A DNA stretch of 64,000 nt from Antilocapra americana (lineage: Eukaryota; Chordata; Mammalia; Artiodactyla; Antilocapridae): the NCBI GenBank assembly GCA_007570785.1, contig ML662442.1, positions 29,092,031 through 29,156,030 of the forward strand, read 5' to 3'. Positions 44,755-56,694 of this stretch are shown here, in pieces. A program made the translations under genes and the position numbers. Every line of letters begins with the position of its first letter. Position 1 is the first letter of the stretch. The notes under the pieces were generated by a model that saw only the letters and a program-made list of their open reading frames with translations, was not told the DNA's origin and made no database searches.

Positions 44755-47700
44755 CGTACAAAGAGACCAACAATTATACAAATCAAGAAACGTCATCACG
44801 ATTGCACACGATGTAACAGGTATCTAAAGCATAGCATACAAAGAAGAAATGTTCAATGGATGAATTAAATCAAATTATTCACTAATTTCCTAGATAGATT
44901 TTAACCCAAACAATTGAGTTTCTTTAAATCAATTTATAGTGAAAAAAGTCAGAGGAGGGAAACTTCCCCACTGATATCTCTTTTCCATGTCAGTGTATCC
45001 ATATTATTATTCTCTTTTCTTTTTTATAAATAAATACGCAAAGCTTATTCATCTGTACTCTGTGTGGCCAGGTGTCCTAATTATCAAGAGCACAGAAGAC
45101 CCTAAGATATTTAGGCAGGCCACCTGAACACATGAGGATCCATTTCTGCAAAGATTTCTTTAGGAAAACACAAATGACAACTTTGTAACTTGGTGGTTGG
45201 TTCTCTGAGGCCCTTGAGCTCTCAAACTCTTTGATTCCAGAAAACATGCGTCATCCTGTTGCAGAAAGAACTAGAAAAGTGATTTGATTTTGGCAAGAAG
45301 GAGTGCTGCATGGGTAAATGTCATTCAAATGCACTTCCGTAGTCAGTTTTGGGATTCCTGCCCAATCCATGTCATCTTACATGCACAGCATCAACTTCAG
45401 GGGTGGGTCTAGGTGGCCATATTTTTACCAGAAGACCCTGCTCCTATGGCCATAGGTGACTGAGCAACATATGAGCACTAATCTCCAAGGCAACTCCTTC
45501 CCTGAGACTTTGAACTCAGACCTATATAATAGAGCTAGAGTCAGATAAGTGGGCTCTTACCCTGAAATAGCATGCAGAGATGGGGCCAGAGTGATCACTT
45601 CTGCACACTAATTTTTAGGTCACAGAAAGCTAAATTGTACAGATAAATAAGAACACTGCAAACATGCCAAGAAAGCAAAAACCGGAAACCTAGAGAGAGA
45701 CAGAGACAGTAGCTATCTCCATTCCTAACAGCTTCCCAGTTTCCAACTCCATTCTCACAAGCCCTGGCTTGTTTCTGTGTTTCTTATATTAAATAAAAAT
45801 CCTTTCACTAAGCTAACTTGAGTGGGTTTTGTTCCTTGCAATCGAATGTGTAGTACAGCATCCCTGATGCTTAGTATTCTAAGTTATTTGACAGCACTTA
45901 CTGTGAAATTGAAACACGAAACAGCTGGAGTCACAAAAAAGAAAAAAACAAGACCATCTAGGGTTGGCCATAAGAGCTCTCATTAGTTTAGAAAAAATTT
46001 CTTCTCTCAACCTCAAGAAAAACAGAGTCAATTATGCAGAGTCCTGTACAAGCTGAAAATATTTACCTCCTTCCTATGCCTGTTTCAGCTGTTCTAAATG
46101 CACCCACCTCCTGCTTACACCACCCTGTTCCCCTCCTAACCTAAGAGAGGTTAGACAGTCCAGCCCCTTCTAGGATTTCCCAGAATCCAAGGACTTGGGT
46201 AGCCACAGCCAGAGCACAAAAGCCATAAGAATGATACCAGTTCCCCAGAAGTGGCCTGGAACCCAAGAGAAAGAAAAGAATTTCAAGAATAGGAAAAAAA
46301 AAAAAGAAATCTAAGCAGAGGTCTATATTCAAAAGCCAATCCAACAGTCATCCACATCCTTGCTTAAGATTGGTACAATCTGAGAAAGCAAGAAGTCAGT
46401 GCTTTTGATGGCTTTCTGTTAAATTCATTGAAGATTTTTGTTGTAAGTTTTCTCATTATCTTTTCATACTGCCTTAGTGACATCTCCCTGCAATATATTT
46501 TCAAAGGCAAGATATTGCCAAGAATTATCTTTTATTTTGCACAATATTCAGCATGATGCTGGACACATAGAAGGTATTTAAAAATACCTATTCAACTGAA
46601 TTAATTGAATGGCTAGTTCCTCAAACAGAGCTAACAAATTTCTGTTCATCATGTGGTAGCCCAGTATCTTGATAGATAAAAGGGAAAAGCATAAAAGTAC
46701 AAGAGCAAAATGCTTCACCTACCCTAACCTCTAAACCCTAATTGATCTTCAAATGTTTGCTGAATCTCCCGCCAATATTGTTTGACTTTTTCACAACATG
46801 GATTCCTGCCAGGCCAAGTTTGAAACACAATATTTCAGCCCAGCTGAAGTCACACGCACACACACACAGGTCATGTCGTTTTTTGCCTAAGACAGAGTCA
46901 TTGTATGTTGACCTTCCCCTGAGCATAGGACTTAGCACCTCACACAGTTGTGTGCATACACTTAGCACTTAATAATGCTCTGCAGTTTCAAGCAGTTGTG
47001 TGTTCCTAGAGAGTCTTTAAAACAGCCCAAGACTAAGGGTAAAAATGAAATCCCAACGATTGTTTTTTTTTTCAAAAAGTACCAGAAAAGGGATGTCTAT
47101 AGCTGCTTCTCCTTTTCCTCAACCACTGCATCAAGTATGCCCTTGAATTCAGACTTCCTTTATGTTTATAGTTCCTTGCGGTGTGTATGTGGCTAACCCT
47201 TGAGTTCTGACCACCTGACCGCAATCTGGCTGGCAATCCATGCCTCGGTGGTTTCTCTCCTTGCCTGCCTTGCCTCCTTTGTTGATTTACTTAATCCTTT
47301 ACATTCTAATACTGAATAAGCACTAATGCACCGACTTCCTCTTACCCATGTGACAGGAACCTAGGACTTGGAATTTCCAATTTTACACTTCATCATCATT
47401 CACTTAAGTATCTGATACATGGCTGTCTCACGCCCAGCCCTACATGGACCATAAGAGTTAGGGTGCTATCCATCCCGTCTGTCTTTTCTTTTTTCCTTCT
47501 TTACTTTTCATCTACCTTTTTGTAGACATTAAATAAGGATTACTATGACACTAAAGAAACAAAGGTTGAATAAGACAGTTTCTGATTTGAAGAAGCCCAT
47601 AGTCCAGTGAAGGAGACTGTTAACTGAACAAGCAATAAGAATACAATATGAAAAATATTTTTAGATATATACAGAGTGAAATATTTGCTTCTTTTGGGAG

Positions 47701-48260
47701 GACTCAGGGGAAATTTTGGAGAAAGAATTATGCTTGACCTAAACTTCTTAAAGACTATTGATTATATTGCCCAAATGCTATGCTATTGGTCAATGTTTTT
47801 ATACACTGTAATATGAAGAAGATCTATACATTTAGACTCATATTCTCTAAATTTCACTCAGGTAGGTGTGAATGACCTGGAGAGTAAGTATATAAAAATA
47901 TTCCATGTACATTTTAGATTTTACTTATATTTAAGCCTTTACTATTCTTAGCTTATTATATTTACCATTTTCCTTTCATTTAGTAATAGTATTTAATGAT
48001 ATCTTAAAGGTCATAATGAAAGTAATAACAAAAAATAATCCTGGATATTCCTGAGAGATTTTTCTATTTTTTATTGCTGAATACAAAAATTAGAGCAAAA
48101 TGTTTAAACTATTACTAAAATATACTTTATTTTTATTGCTAATATGATTTTTTAAATTATCATGCAGGCTTTCTTATAAAATAAATAATAAAATTATACA
48201 TATAAATAACTAAGCATGATCACTTTTATATTTGGGTAAAATTTTTCAAACTGATTTGAG
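44755..48260. other. Mostly unique DNA
   Basis: At 45730-45850 the sequence 'aataaaaatcctttcacta' followed by 'gagtgggttttgttccttg' looks like the 3' end of an LTR, but I could not define its 5' end. At 47520-47650 there is an ancient MIR/L2-age fragment. No host gene was recognised. Confidence 0.4.
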
Positions 48261-48280
48261 AATTCCTGCTTATCTTCCTT

Positions 48281-48425
48281 GGAGAAGGAAATGGCAACCC
48301 ACCACAGTGTTCTTGCCTGGAGAATCCCAGGGACGGGGGAGCCTGGTGGGCTGCCATCTCTGGGGTCGCACAGAGTCGGACACGACTGAGGCAACTTAGC
48401 AGCAGCAGCAGCAGCAGCAGCAGCA
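48281..48425 (+). mobile_element. BOV-A2 SINE, 5'-truncated, with (AGC)n tail
   Basis: Only the second Bov-A monomer is present ('ggagaaggaaatggcaaccc' to 'gaggcaacttagcagc'). It is followed by about nine AGC units. Perfect 13-bp repeats gcttatcttcctt lie at 48268-48280 and 48426-48438. The AGC repeat is the usual BOV-A2 tail and is a likely polymorphic microsatellite. Confidence 0.94.
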
Positions 48426-48439
48426 GCTTATCTTCCTTA

Positions 48440-49515
48440 TAAAAGTATCTTTATAAGCACCTGCTATCAAGGCTTAAAATTCTACTATTAGAGATGAGAC
48501 TTTAAATTTAACATAAAGTCTCTTTCCAAAAAGACACTTGTAAGGGGGTTGTGGAATACTGACTAGAGAGATAACCATTATCAAACAATAGCACCTTAAA
48601 GAGAATTAGTTTATCAAGTGTGTTATACCTGATAACTAAGTTCAAGTCAGCTGTTGAGAAAATGGAATTCTTCACATGGCTGGAAAAACACTAAGAAAGA
48701 AATGCGTGCTGGCCTGGGTAATGTTTTAAATAGGAGGCACCAGAAAGTCAAGAGTAAGCATGAGAGCACTGTGTGTCTTGGGGAAGAAAGCCCAGAGTAA
48801 GGTCAGAGAAGAATCAGAAAAGCAAAGCAAAGAACACAGAGTCACAATTTTTTCTATGACCGAACCCTAAATTTTCTTCTCAGGACATGCCTTAAATCAT
48901 TATCTTCATTAAAAAAAAATTAAGGACAGCCGTGGCTCTAGAATCAACACTGGACATAAACACTCCACAGCCCATTCCTCTAGTTCATCACAGAAAAGAA
49001 AAGAAAAAAAAAGCCTTTGCTGTCAATTACCTGAGAGCTCTAGAGCCCACTTCTGAGGCTTCTGAAAAGTAAACCAAAGAAGGCAGATTGCAGAGAGGAG
49101 CCAAATTTAGAAAAGAAAGTGAGGGATGTTTCCCTTTTTTTTTTTTTTTCCTCACAGCCTTGCCTTTGAGGATGAACCCCAATCATAAAGTCACTTACCA
49201 GTGGTAGCAGGCACAGGGGAACTTCCTTTTTTCTGGTCAGAGAAATAAGGAAGAGTAGAGTCTAGGAGCTGGAGAGTATAAAGAAATCTCAGCACGCTGA
49301 TGGCCAGACAAGGAGTTTCCATAAATCTATGAACTTACATAAGTTTCAGGCTTATCTATCATCTCTGCATGTGTAGGACATACCCATCCAACACAATAAA
49401 GGCACAGAGAAGTAAAGAGAGATTTGAACCACTGCCCATGTGTCACACTGACCTCTGAGCTATCCGTATGTATAAGAGACCCAAACTAGCTTATAAAATG
49501 CTTTGAAAACCAAAC
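48440..49515. other. Unique DNA, no gene seen
   Basis: Contains a T-run at about 49135-49149. No recognised gene or repeat. Confidence 0.4.
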
Positions 49516-49536
49516 AGATATAAACTAGAGGCAACA

Positions 49537-49620
49537 TATGTATACCCATGGCGGATTCATGTCAATGTATGGCAAAACCAACACAATAAAATTATTGTAA
49601 AGAAAATTAAAAAAAAAAAA
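49537..49620 (+). mobile_element. Very short young L1 3'-end insertion (84 bp)
   Basis: Only the last part of the L1 3' UTR ('atgtatacccatggcggatt', 'ggcaaaaccaacacaataaa') plus a poly(A) tail. Perfect 15-bp duplications aaactagaggcaaca lie at 49522-49536 and 49621-49635. Confidence 0.95.
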
Positions 49621-50216
49621 AAACTAGAGGCAACAAAACAGAACACATCATCTTAATCTACTCAAGTTCTTCAGCGTTCCCCAGAGGAGTATAACCAGCT
49701 CCAGTGTCTACACAACATAACATTCTCATTGTCCAGGATAAAATCACAAAGTGTACAGCTTGTTGAGAATGAGGAAGCTTTCACCAAGTCTCAAGTGAAG
49801 ACACAATAAGCAGATGCCATCCTGAAGATGATCCATGGTTTGGAATTATCAGACAAAGAATTTAAGCTATGTTCTGTGAACTACAGAAAAATACAGTTGA
49901 AAAGACTAAAGGATAGGAGTTCTTAGGGGAATATATACTCTAAAAAATAACCAAATAAAAAATTTTGAACTGAAAAAGTCAGTATATGAAATTAAAAATT
50001 CATTAGATGGGTTCAATAGAAGGTTGGAAGTAACACAGAAATTATACAATCCAAAGAAAAAAGAAAAATATTTTTAAAAATTAACAGATCTGCAAGAGTC
50101 AGAAAATAACATTTTAAATGGGAATGGTAAGTTCTTTCTTATCAATAATTTAAGTGTAAATGGGCTAAATTCTCCATTTAGAAGATGTAGGATGAATGAA
50201 TATATTAAAAAAACAA

Positions 50217-50460
50217 AGACTCGTGGATTCTATGGATGAGGGTAAGGGTGGGATGATATGGGAGAATGGCATTGAAACATGTTAATTATCATATGTCTAA
50301 TCAATCGCCAGCCCAGGATTGATGCTTGGGGCTGGTGCATCGAGATTTCCCGGAGGGAGGGAGGAGGGAGGGAGGAGGGAGGGGGGTTCTGGAGGGGGAG
50401 CATATGTAAACCCATGGTGATATCATGGCATTGTATGGCAAAACTAATTAAAAAAAAAAA
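50217..50460 (+). mobile_element. Young L1 3' UTR insertion
   Basis: Starts near 'gactcgtggattctatggat', contains the G-rich tract (50351-50400) and ends 'ggcaaaactaatt' plus poly(A). It interrupts the old L1. Target-site duplications are not clear because both sides are A-rich. Confidence 0.88.
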
Positions 50461-51893
50461 TCCAAACATATGCTGACTATAGAGATTCACTTTAGCTTTA
50501 AGGACATATATAAGCTGAGTGAAAAGAGATAGAAAAATATTTTAAGCAAATGGTAATCAAAAGAAAGCAAGGGTATCTACACCTGTACCACAGTGAATAG
50601 ACTTTAAGTTCAAATGGTCATATGAGAAGATCATCATATAATGATAAAAAGTCAATTCATTGAGGAGGTATAATAATTGGAAATATTTATGTACTCAATA
50701 TTGCAGCACATAAATATATCAAATACTATAATAACTAAAAATAGAAAGGAAATGCAATACAATAACAGTTATGGACTTTAACACCCCACTCAACAACAGT
50801 TAGATCAATAAGAAAACAGAAGATCTGAACACTATAGATGAAATAACCTAACAAATGTATACAAAACATTCCATCTAACACCATCAGAATATATGTTCTT
50901 CTCAATTAAACAGAAAATTTTCTAGAATAGATCACATTTTAGGTCACAAAGCAAGTCTCAACAAATTCAAGAAGATAAAAAATATATCAAGTATCTTTTC
51001 CTACAGAGACAGTATAAAATTAAAACCAATAACAATAGAAAAGCTGGAAAATTGAAAACAACATGGAAATCAAACAACCACTGAACAACCACTGAATCAA
51101 AGAACAAATCAAAAGAGAAAACAACTGAAATTAAAAGAAGAAAACATAAGGAAAAAACTACTTGACATTTGTCTTAACAATGAATTTTTGGAAATGATGC
51201 CAAGTGACATAAGCAACAAAAGCAAAAATAAATGAGTGGGATGACAACAAACTGAAACACTTCTGCATAGCAAAGAAATGATCAACAAAATGAAAATCAA
51301 TCTATAGAATAGGAGAAAATATTTTCAAACCATGTCTCTGATAATAGATTAATATGCAAAAGATATAAGGGACTGATGTAACTTTAAAAAAAATCCAATT
51401 TAAAATGTATACAAGACCCAAATGGATATTTTTTCAAAGATAGACAAATGGCCAATAAGTACATGAAAAAGTGCTCAAAACCAGTAATCAACAGGGAAAT
51501 ACAAATCAAAACCACAATGAGCTATCACCTCACACCTATCAGAATGGATATCATCAAAAAGAACATAAATAACAAGCATTGGCAAGGAGGTGGTGAAAAG
51601 GGAACTTTCAATTGGTATAGGCACTATGGAAAACAGTATGAAGGATTCTCAAAATAACTAAATATAGAACTGCCATATGACCTAGCAACTCTACTTCTAG
51701 GTATACAGCCAAAAAAAAAAAGAAAAGCACTAATTGGAAAAGGTACAGTCTCCTCATGTTCAGAGAAGCAGTATTTATGATTGCCAAGATATGAAAGCAA
51801 CCTGTGTTCATCAATAGATCAATAGATAAAGAAGATAAGGTAGAAAGATAGATAGATGCACACACACAATACAATGCCACTTGGCTATAAAAA

Positions 51894-52117
51894 GGGCTTC
51901 TCAGGTGGTGCTAGTGGTAAAGAACCCACCTGCCAATGCAGGAGGTAAAAGGGATGTGGATTCGATCCCTGGGTTGGGAAGATCCCCTGGAGAAGGAAAT
52001 GGCAACCTACTCCAGTATCCTTGCCTAGAGAATCCTCTGGACAGAGGAGCCTGGCAGGCTACAGTCCACAGGGTCGCAAAGAGTCGGACATGACTGAAGC
52101 AACTTAGCGTGCATGCC
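51894..52117 (+). mobile_element. Bov-tA SINE in old L1
   Basis: Complete plus-strand copy flanked by tggctataaaaa (51882-51893) and tggccataaaaa (52118-52129), an 11/12 match. Old L1 homology continues on both sides. Confidence 0.92.
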
Positions 52118-52258
52118 TGGCCATAAAAAAGAATGAAATTGTGCCATTTGAAGCAACATGGATGGACTTGGAGAGCATTATGCAAAGTCAAAGAAGTGGG
52201 ACAGAGAAAGACAAATACAAATACTATATCACTTATATGTGGAATCTAAAAATTACAA

Positions 52259-52360
52259 GGGAAAGTCCTGTGGTCAGGACTCAGAGATTTCATTGCCAGG
52301 GACTGGGCTTGATCCCTAGTTGGGGAATAAAGATCCTGCAAGCCACGTGGCATGCTTAAA
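52259..52360 (+). mobile_element. CHR-type SINE fragment in old L1
   Basis: 'aaagtcctgtggtcaggact' is a decayed CHR head and 'ggcttgatccctagttgggg' the B-box region, ending 'agccacgtggcatgctt'. It interrupts the old L1 3' UTR. Confidence 0.7.
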
Positions 52361-52690
52361 TTTTTGAAAATAAATACAAAAAGTCTTTAAAATTATGACA
52401 AACTAGTTAATATAATGAAAAAGAAACAGACTCACAGACATAGGGAAGAAACTAGTGGTTACCAGTGGGGAGAGGGAAGTGGGAAAGAGCAATATGAGGG
52501 TAGAGGATTAAGAGGTACAAACTATTACATATAAAATAAGCTACAAGGATATATTGTACAACATAGGGTATACAGCTATAAATGGAGTGTAACCTTTAAA
52601 AGTTGTGAATTACTATACGATACACCTGTAACTTATATAATATTGTACTTCAACAATACTGCAATAAAAAAATTCAAAAAAATCCACAAT

Positions 52691-53275
52691 AAACTATCAC
52701 TTCATATCTGTTAAAATAGCTGTTATCAAAGAGACAAAAGGTAAGAAGTGTTAGTGAGGACATGGAGCAAAGGGAAGCCTGGTACATTGCTGATGGGAAT
52801 GTAACCTGGTGAAGCCACTACGGAAAACAGTATGGAGTTTCCTCAAAAAATTAAAAATAGAACTACCATATGATCCAACAATCCCACTTACAAGTTCATA
52901 TCTAAAGAAATAAAATCATAAGCTCAAATAGATATTGCACCCACATGTTCATCACAGCATTATTTACAATAGCCAAGATACAGAGACAACCTAAGTGTCT
53001 GCCAATAGGTGAATGGATGAAAAAATATGATACACACACAAACAACGGGATATTATTCAGGCATTAAAAGGAAGGAAAATTCTACCATTTATAACAACAT
53101 AGATGAATCTTGAGGGCACTTCGCTAGGTAAGTAACTCAAAACAAACACTATATTATCTCGCTTATATGTTGAATTGAAAGAAATCAAACTCATAGAAAC
53201 AGGATGTAGATTGGTGGTTGCTGGCAGGTTGGTAGGAAGATGGGTAAAGCCAGGCAAACTTCCATTTATAAGATG
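52691..53275 (+). mobile_element. Second old L1 3' part, plus strand
   Basis: Repeats the ORF2-end/3' UTR region already seen at 51500-52600 ('aatagccaagatacagagac', 'gaatggatgaaaaaatatga'). It is therefore a separate L1 copy or a duplication. Confidence 0.7.
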
Positions 53276-53616
53276 AGTAACTTCTAAAGGAAAAAAAATT
53301 AATAGAACACCAGAGGCCTGCGGGACTTCATCAAAAGGTCTAATATTCACAACGAGATTGAATATCTGAACAACAGCCAAAAACTTGGTAAATTTTGATT
53401 AAAAATGTACATTAACAGATCCGAGAGGTTCAGCATGATCCTTTTGGAAGACAATTCCTTAGGAAGTTCTGCACGCTTTGTATCAGCTTTTGTTTTGGAC
53501 TATCTTTCTCAAGCATGCTTGTATAGCAAATAATCTTGGATGACAGAGACAGTGTGTCGCTCTGAGGCAGAGGATAAATTTGTTTCATGACCATTATGAT
53601 AATGGTAATGTCAATT
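53276..53616. other. Unique DNA, no gene seen
   Basis: Less AT-rich than its neighbours. No open frame with domain content; origin unknown. Confidence 0.35.
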
Positions 53617-53630
53617 TAAAGTGTCCTTTA

Positions 53631-53793
53631 TGATGCTCGGGACTGGTGCAGCGAGATTTCCCGGGGGGGAAGGAGGAGGGAGGGGGGTTCCGGAGGGGAA
53701 GCATATGTAAACCCATGGTGATATCATGACATTGTATGGCAAAAACAAGTAAAATAAATAAATAAATAAATAAATAAATGGAAAAAAAAAAAA
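53631..53793 (+). mobile_element. Very short young L1 3'-end insertion (163 bp)
   Basis: Begins inside the 3' UTR at 'tgatgctcgggactggtg', runs through the G-rich tract and ends in an (AAAT)n and poly(A) tail. Perfect 14-bp duplications taaagtgtccttta lie at 53617-53630 and 53794-53807. Confidence 0.95.
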
Positions 53794-54079
53794 TAAAGTG
53801 TCCTTTAAAAGATTGGGGTTTCTTCAGTTGTGATTCATCACTGCATGCACAGCATCCTCCTGGGCTGCCCTGTATCCTAAGATAGGACCTGGGAGGCAAA
53901 AAAATTCATGAACATGAAGTTCATGCTGTCTGCAATGTCATAGGTATTAAAATCTTTTGCCTCTTTTCCAGGAGTATCATGTCTTCTGTCAGCATCCACA
54001 AAATTATATCAGACTAACAGGTTAGCTAACAAGAAAGGTAAAATCTTAGATCCTTCACAGTTCTTGACTATTCAAACAA

Positions 54080-55800
54080 GATAACTTCAAAAAAGATCCT
54101 AACCTAACTTCTGAGCACAAAACATAAAGACAAAATCTTGAAAGCAGCTAGAGAAAAAATTCTGACATACAGTGAAACAGTGATTTGAATAATTTTGAAT
54201 TTCTCATCAGAAGTAATAAAGGACAGAAGACAGCAGAACAACATCTTTAAACTGTTGAAAGAACTGTCAACTCAGAATTCTCCATCCAGCAGAAATGTAT
54301 CATTTTCCTTCAAAAATAAAGTAAAAATGAAGACATTCTCAGATGAACAAAAACTAATAAAATTCATCATCAGCAGACATGTTCTACAAGATGTGATAAA
54401 GTAGATTCTGATTGTTCAAGTTGAAAGGCAATAACACCCCAGGAAAACATAAATCTTTAGAAGTAAGGAACAACAGAAATGATAAATATCTGGATAAGTA
54501 AAAAAGATTATCTTTTCTGTTAAGATGTTGAAAGTAAAAAGTATAACACTCTGGCCTGGGATTTTCAATGCATGTACAAATTATACATACGATATATATA
54601 AGGGACCACAAGAGAGAGTTATATGGATGTAACTTTTCTACATTTGATATGAAGTGGTCAAAACTAACCATAGTAGATTATGAAAGGTTAGGTATGTATA
54701 TTATAATCACTAAAACAACCATGAAAAATAATATAAAGCTATACAGTCAAAAATTTAATAGGCAAATGTAAACTCAGTACTAAAATGATGTCCAAGTAAT
54801 CTAAAAGAAGATAGGAAAGGAGGTGGGGTAGAGGTGGTAATAGCTGAGTTAGAAAACAGAGAAGACAGAAAAAAATGATGAAATTGTTGACAAATCTAAC
54901 CATTTCAATAACTATATTAAAAGTGGATGGCCTATTTTCAGAAAAAAATGGAAAAGGAGGGAATACTTCATAACTCACTCTATGAAGGCAGTATTACACT
55001 GATACTAAAGCCGAAGATATCAACATGATAAAAAATGAAAACTGTAAACCAATAGTATCCTTTGTAAATCTATCGATAGTTGAAAAAAATCTTCAACATA
55101 ATGCTAGCAACTGATTCCAAAAATACATAAAAGAGAATTATACACCATGATCCATGGTGCTTGAACATGAAAATCAACCAGTGTAATGGCATATTGGTAG
55201 AATATTAATAGAAAAAAGGAATTAAAATACATGCTCATTTTAATAGACACATAAAAAGAATGTGACTCAACCCAGCACCCTTTCATACAAATAGGAATAG
55301 AAAGAAATTTCCTCAAACTGATAAAGGGTATCCATGAAAATCCATAGCTAACATCATACTTAATGGTGAAAGGTTGAAAGCTTTCCCCCTAAGATCAAAA
55401 ACAGGATAAAAATGGGTATTCTTACCATTTTTAGTCAACATTTTACTGAAGGTTATATTAAGAGACACAGGCAAGAAAAAGAATAAGACATATATATATT
55501 GTAAAAGAAGAAACAAAACTATCTCAATTCTCAAGTTACATGGTCTTATATATATAAAATTCTGAGGAAGTCACTAAACATTATTAGAACTAATAAATTA
55601 TAACTCAAATTAGAAAAAATTTAATATTTAGAGACTTAGAACCATATGAAATAAAATACAATCAACACATTTGATTACAAATGACAAAACTATACATAAA
55701 AACATGATTGGATAATATAATAATAATAGCATCATATAGGATCAGGATAATAATATAATAATAAGAATCATTATCTGGAACCATTTCAATATTTCCAGAG
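54080..55800 (+). mobile_element. Old L1 LINE remnant (ORF1 end and ORF2 RT part)
   Basis: 54080-54420 is ORF1 C-terminal-like ('gacattctcagatgaacaaa'). 54960-55480 reads, with many stops, as reverse-transcriptase sequence (around 'aatccatagctaacatcata' and 'aatggtgaaaggttgaaa'). It is decayed beyond function. Confidence 0.7.
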
Positions 55801-55824
55801 GATTATTCTAAATTTAAGTAGAAC

Positions 55825-56032
55825 CTGGTGGCTCAGACGATAAAGAATCTGACTGCTGTGTGGGAGACCTGGGTTTGATCCCTAGGTTGGGAAGATCTCC
55901 TGAAGAAGAAAATGGAAACCCACTCCAGCATTCTTGCCTGCCTGGATAATTCCATGGACAGAGGAGCCTGGCAGGCTACAGTCCATGTGGTCACAAAGAG
56001 TTGGACACAACTGAGCGACTAACTCTTTGACT
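55825..56032 (+). mobile_element. Bov-tA SINE
   Basis: Head 'cctggtggctcagacgataa', B-box region 'gggtttgatccctaggttgg', normal body and 'gagcgactaactctttgac' end. The body has a small 'gcctgcctgg' duplication. Confidence 0.9.
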
Positions 56033-56423
56033 TTTTTACTTTAGAGTCTATCAGATACATTGAAAAGAGTGGTGTGTGTGACAGTTTCCTTTTAAAATAC
56101 AGTAATAACAACCTGCCAGAAAGTACATCCTTTGCAAAGGTATAAAAGTATAACTTAAAAATGTTAGATATCAACTTACATAGATCCCACCTCACGATAG
56201 GCTTTGGGAAGACAGAATAAAGAACCACTCTTCTCAGCACATCCAAGCATAAGATGCTTAAAGACAGGAACTCCAGCATCTAAGAATTTTGCAGGGTGAG
56301 AAAATCATGTGGAAATTATACAAAATGAAAAACTGACTACCTGTATCAAAAACACCCCTCCTTTAGTGACTCTGGATCCCATGATCTGAGTCAGAACTCA
56401 AATCTGCTGCGCAATTAGCTCCA

Positions 56424-56690
56424 ACACAGGTGGCGCTAGTCATGAAGAACCCACCTGTCAAGGCAGGAGACATAGAAACACGGGTTCAATCCCTAGGTTC
56501 AATCCCCTAGTTCAATCCCCTAGGTCAGGAATCTTCCTGACCTTCTCCCCTGGAGAAGGGAAAGGCAACCCACTCCTGCATTCTTGCCTGGAGAATCCCA
56601 CGGACAGAGGGACCCTGGAGGGCTACAGTCCATAGCGTTGCAGAGTAGGACATGACTGAAGCGACTTAGCCACACATACGCATAGCCAGA
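56424..56690 (+). mobile_element. Bov-tA SINE with triplicated B-box segment
   Basis: The head 'caggtggcgctagtcatgaa' is followed by three tandem near-copies of gttcaatccc(c)tag at 56484-56523, where other copies have one. The body and 'gaagcgacttagccac' tail are normal. The repeat lengthens this copy by about 30 bp. Confidence 0.88.
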
Positions 56691-56694
56691 ATGA

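Larger units (their letters stand above)
49640..52690 (+). mobile_element. Old L1 LINE remnant, plus strand
   Basis: 5'/ORF1-like debris (49640-50205; 'ggaattatcagacaaagaat') is followed by ORF2 endonuclease-proximal sequence (50500-51150) and the ORF2 C-terminal region (51160-51870). The stretch at 51448-51657 still translates to MANKYMKKCSK..., homologous to the young ORF2. A 3' UTR runs to about 52690. Many stops are present. Large internal parts, including most of the RT, are missing. It is interrupted by a young L1, a Bov-tA and a CHR SINE. Confidence 0.75.

Noticed and set aside
45200..45850. Possible full LTR around an AATAAA-containing segment
   Set aside because: Only the 3' end looks LTR-like; I could not find a matching TG start or flanking duplication, so it is only mentioned in the surrounding entry.
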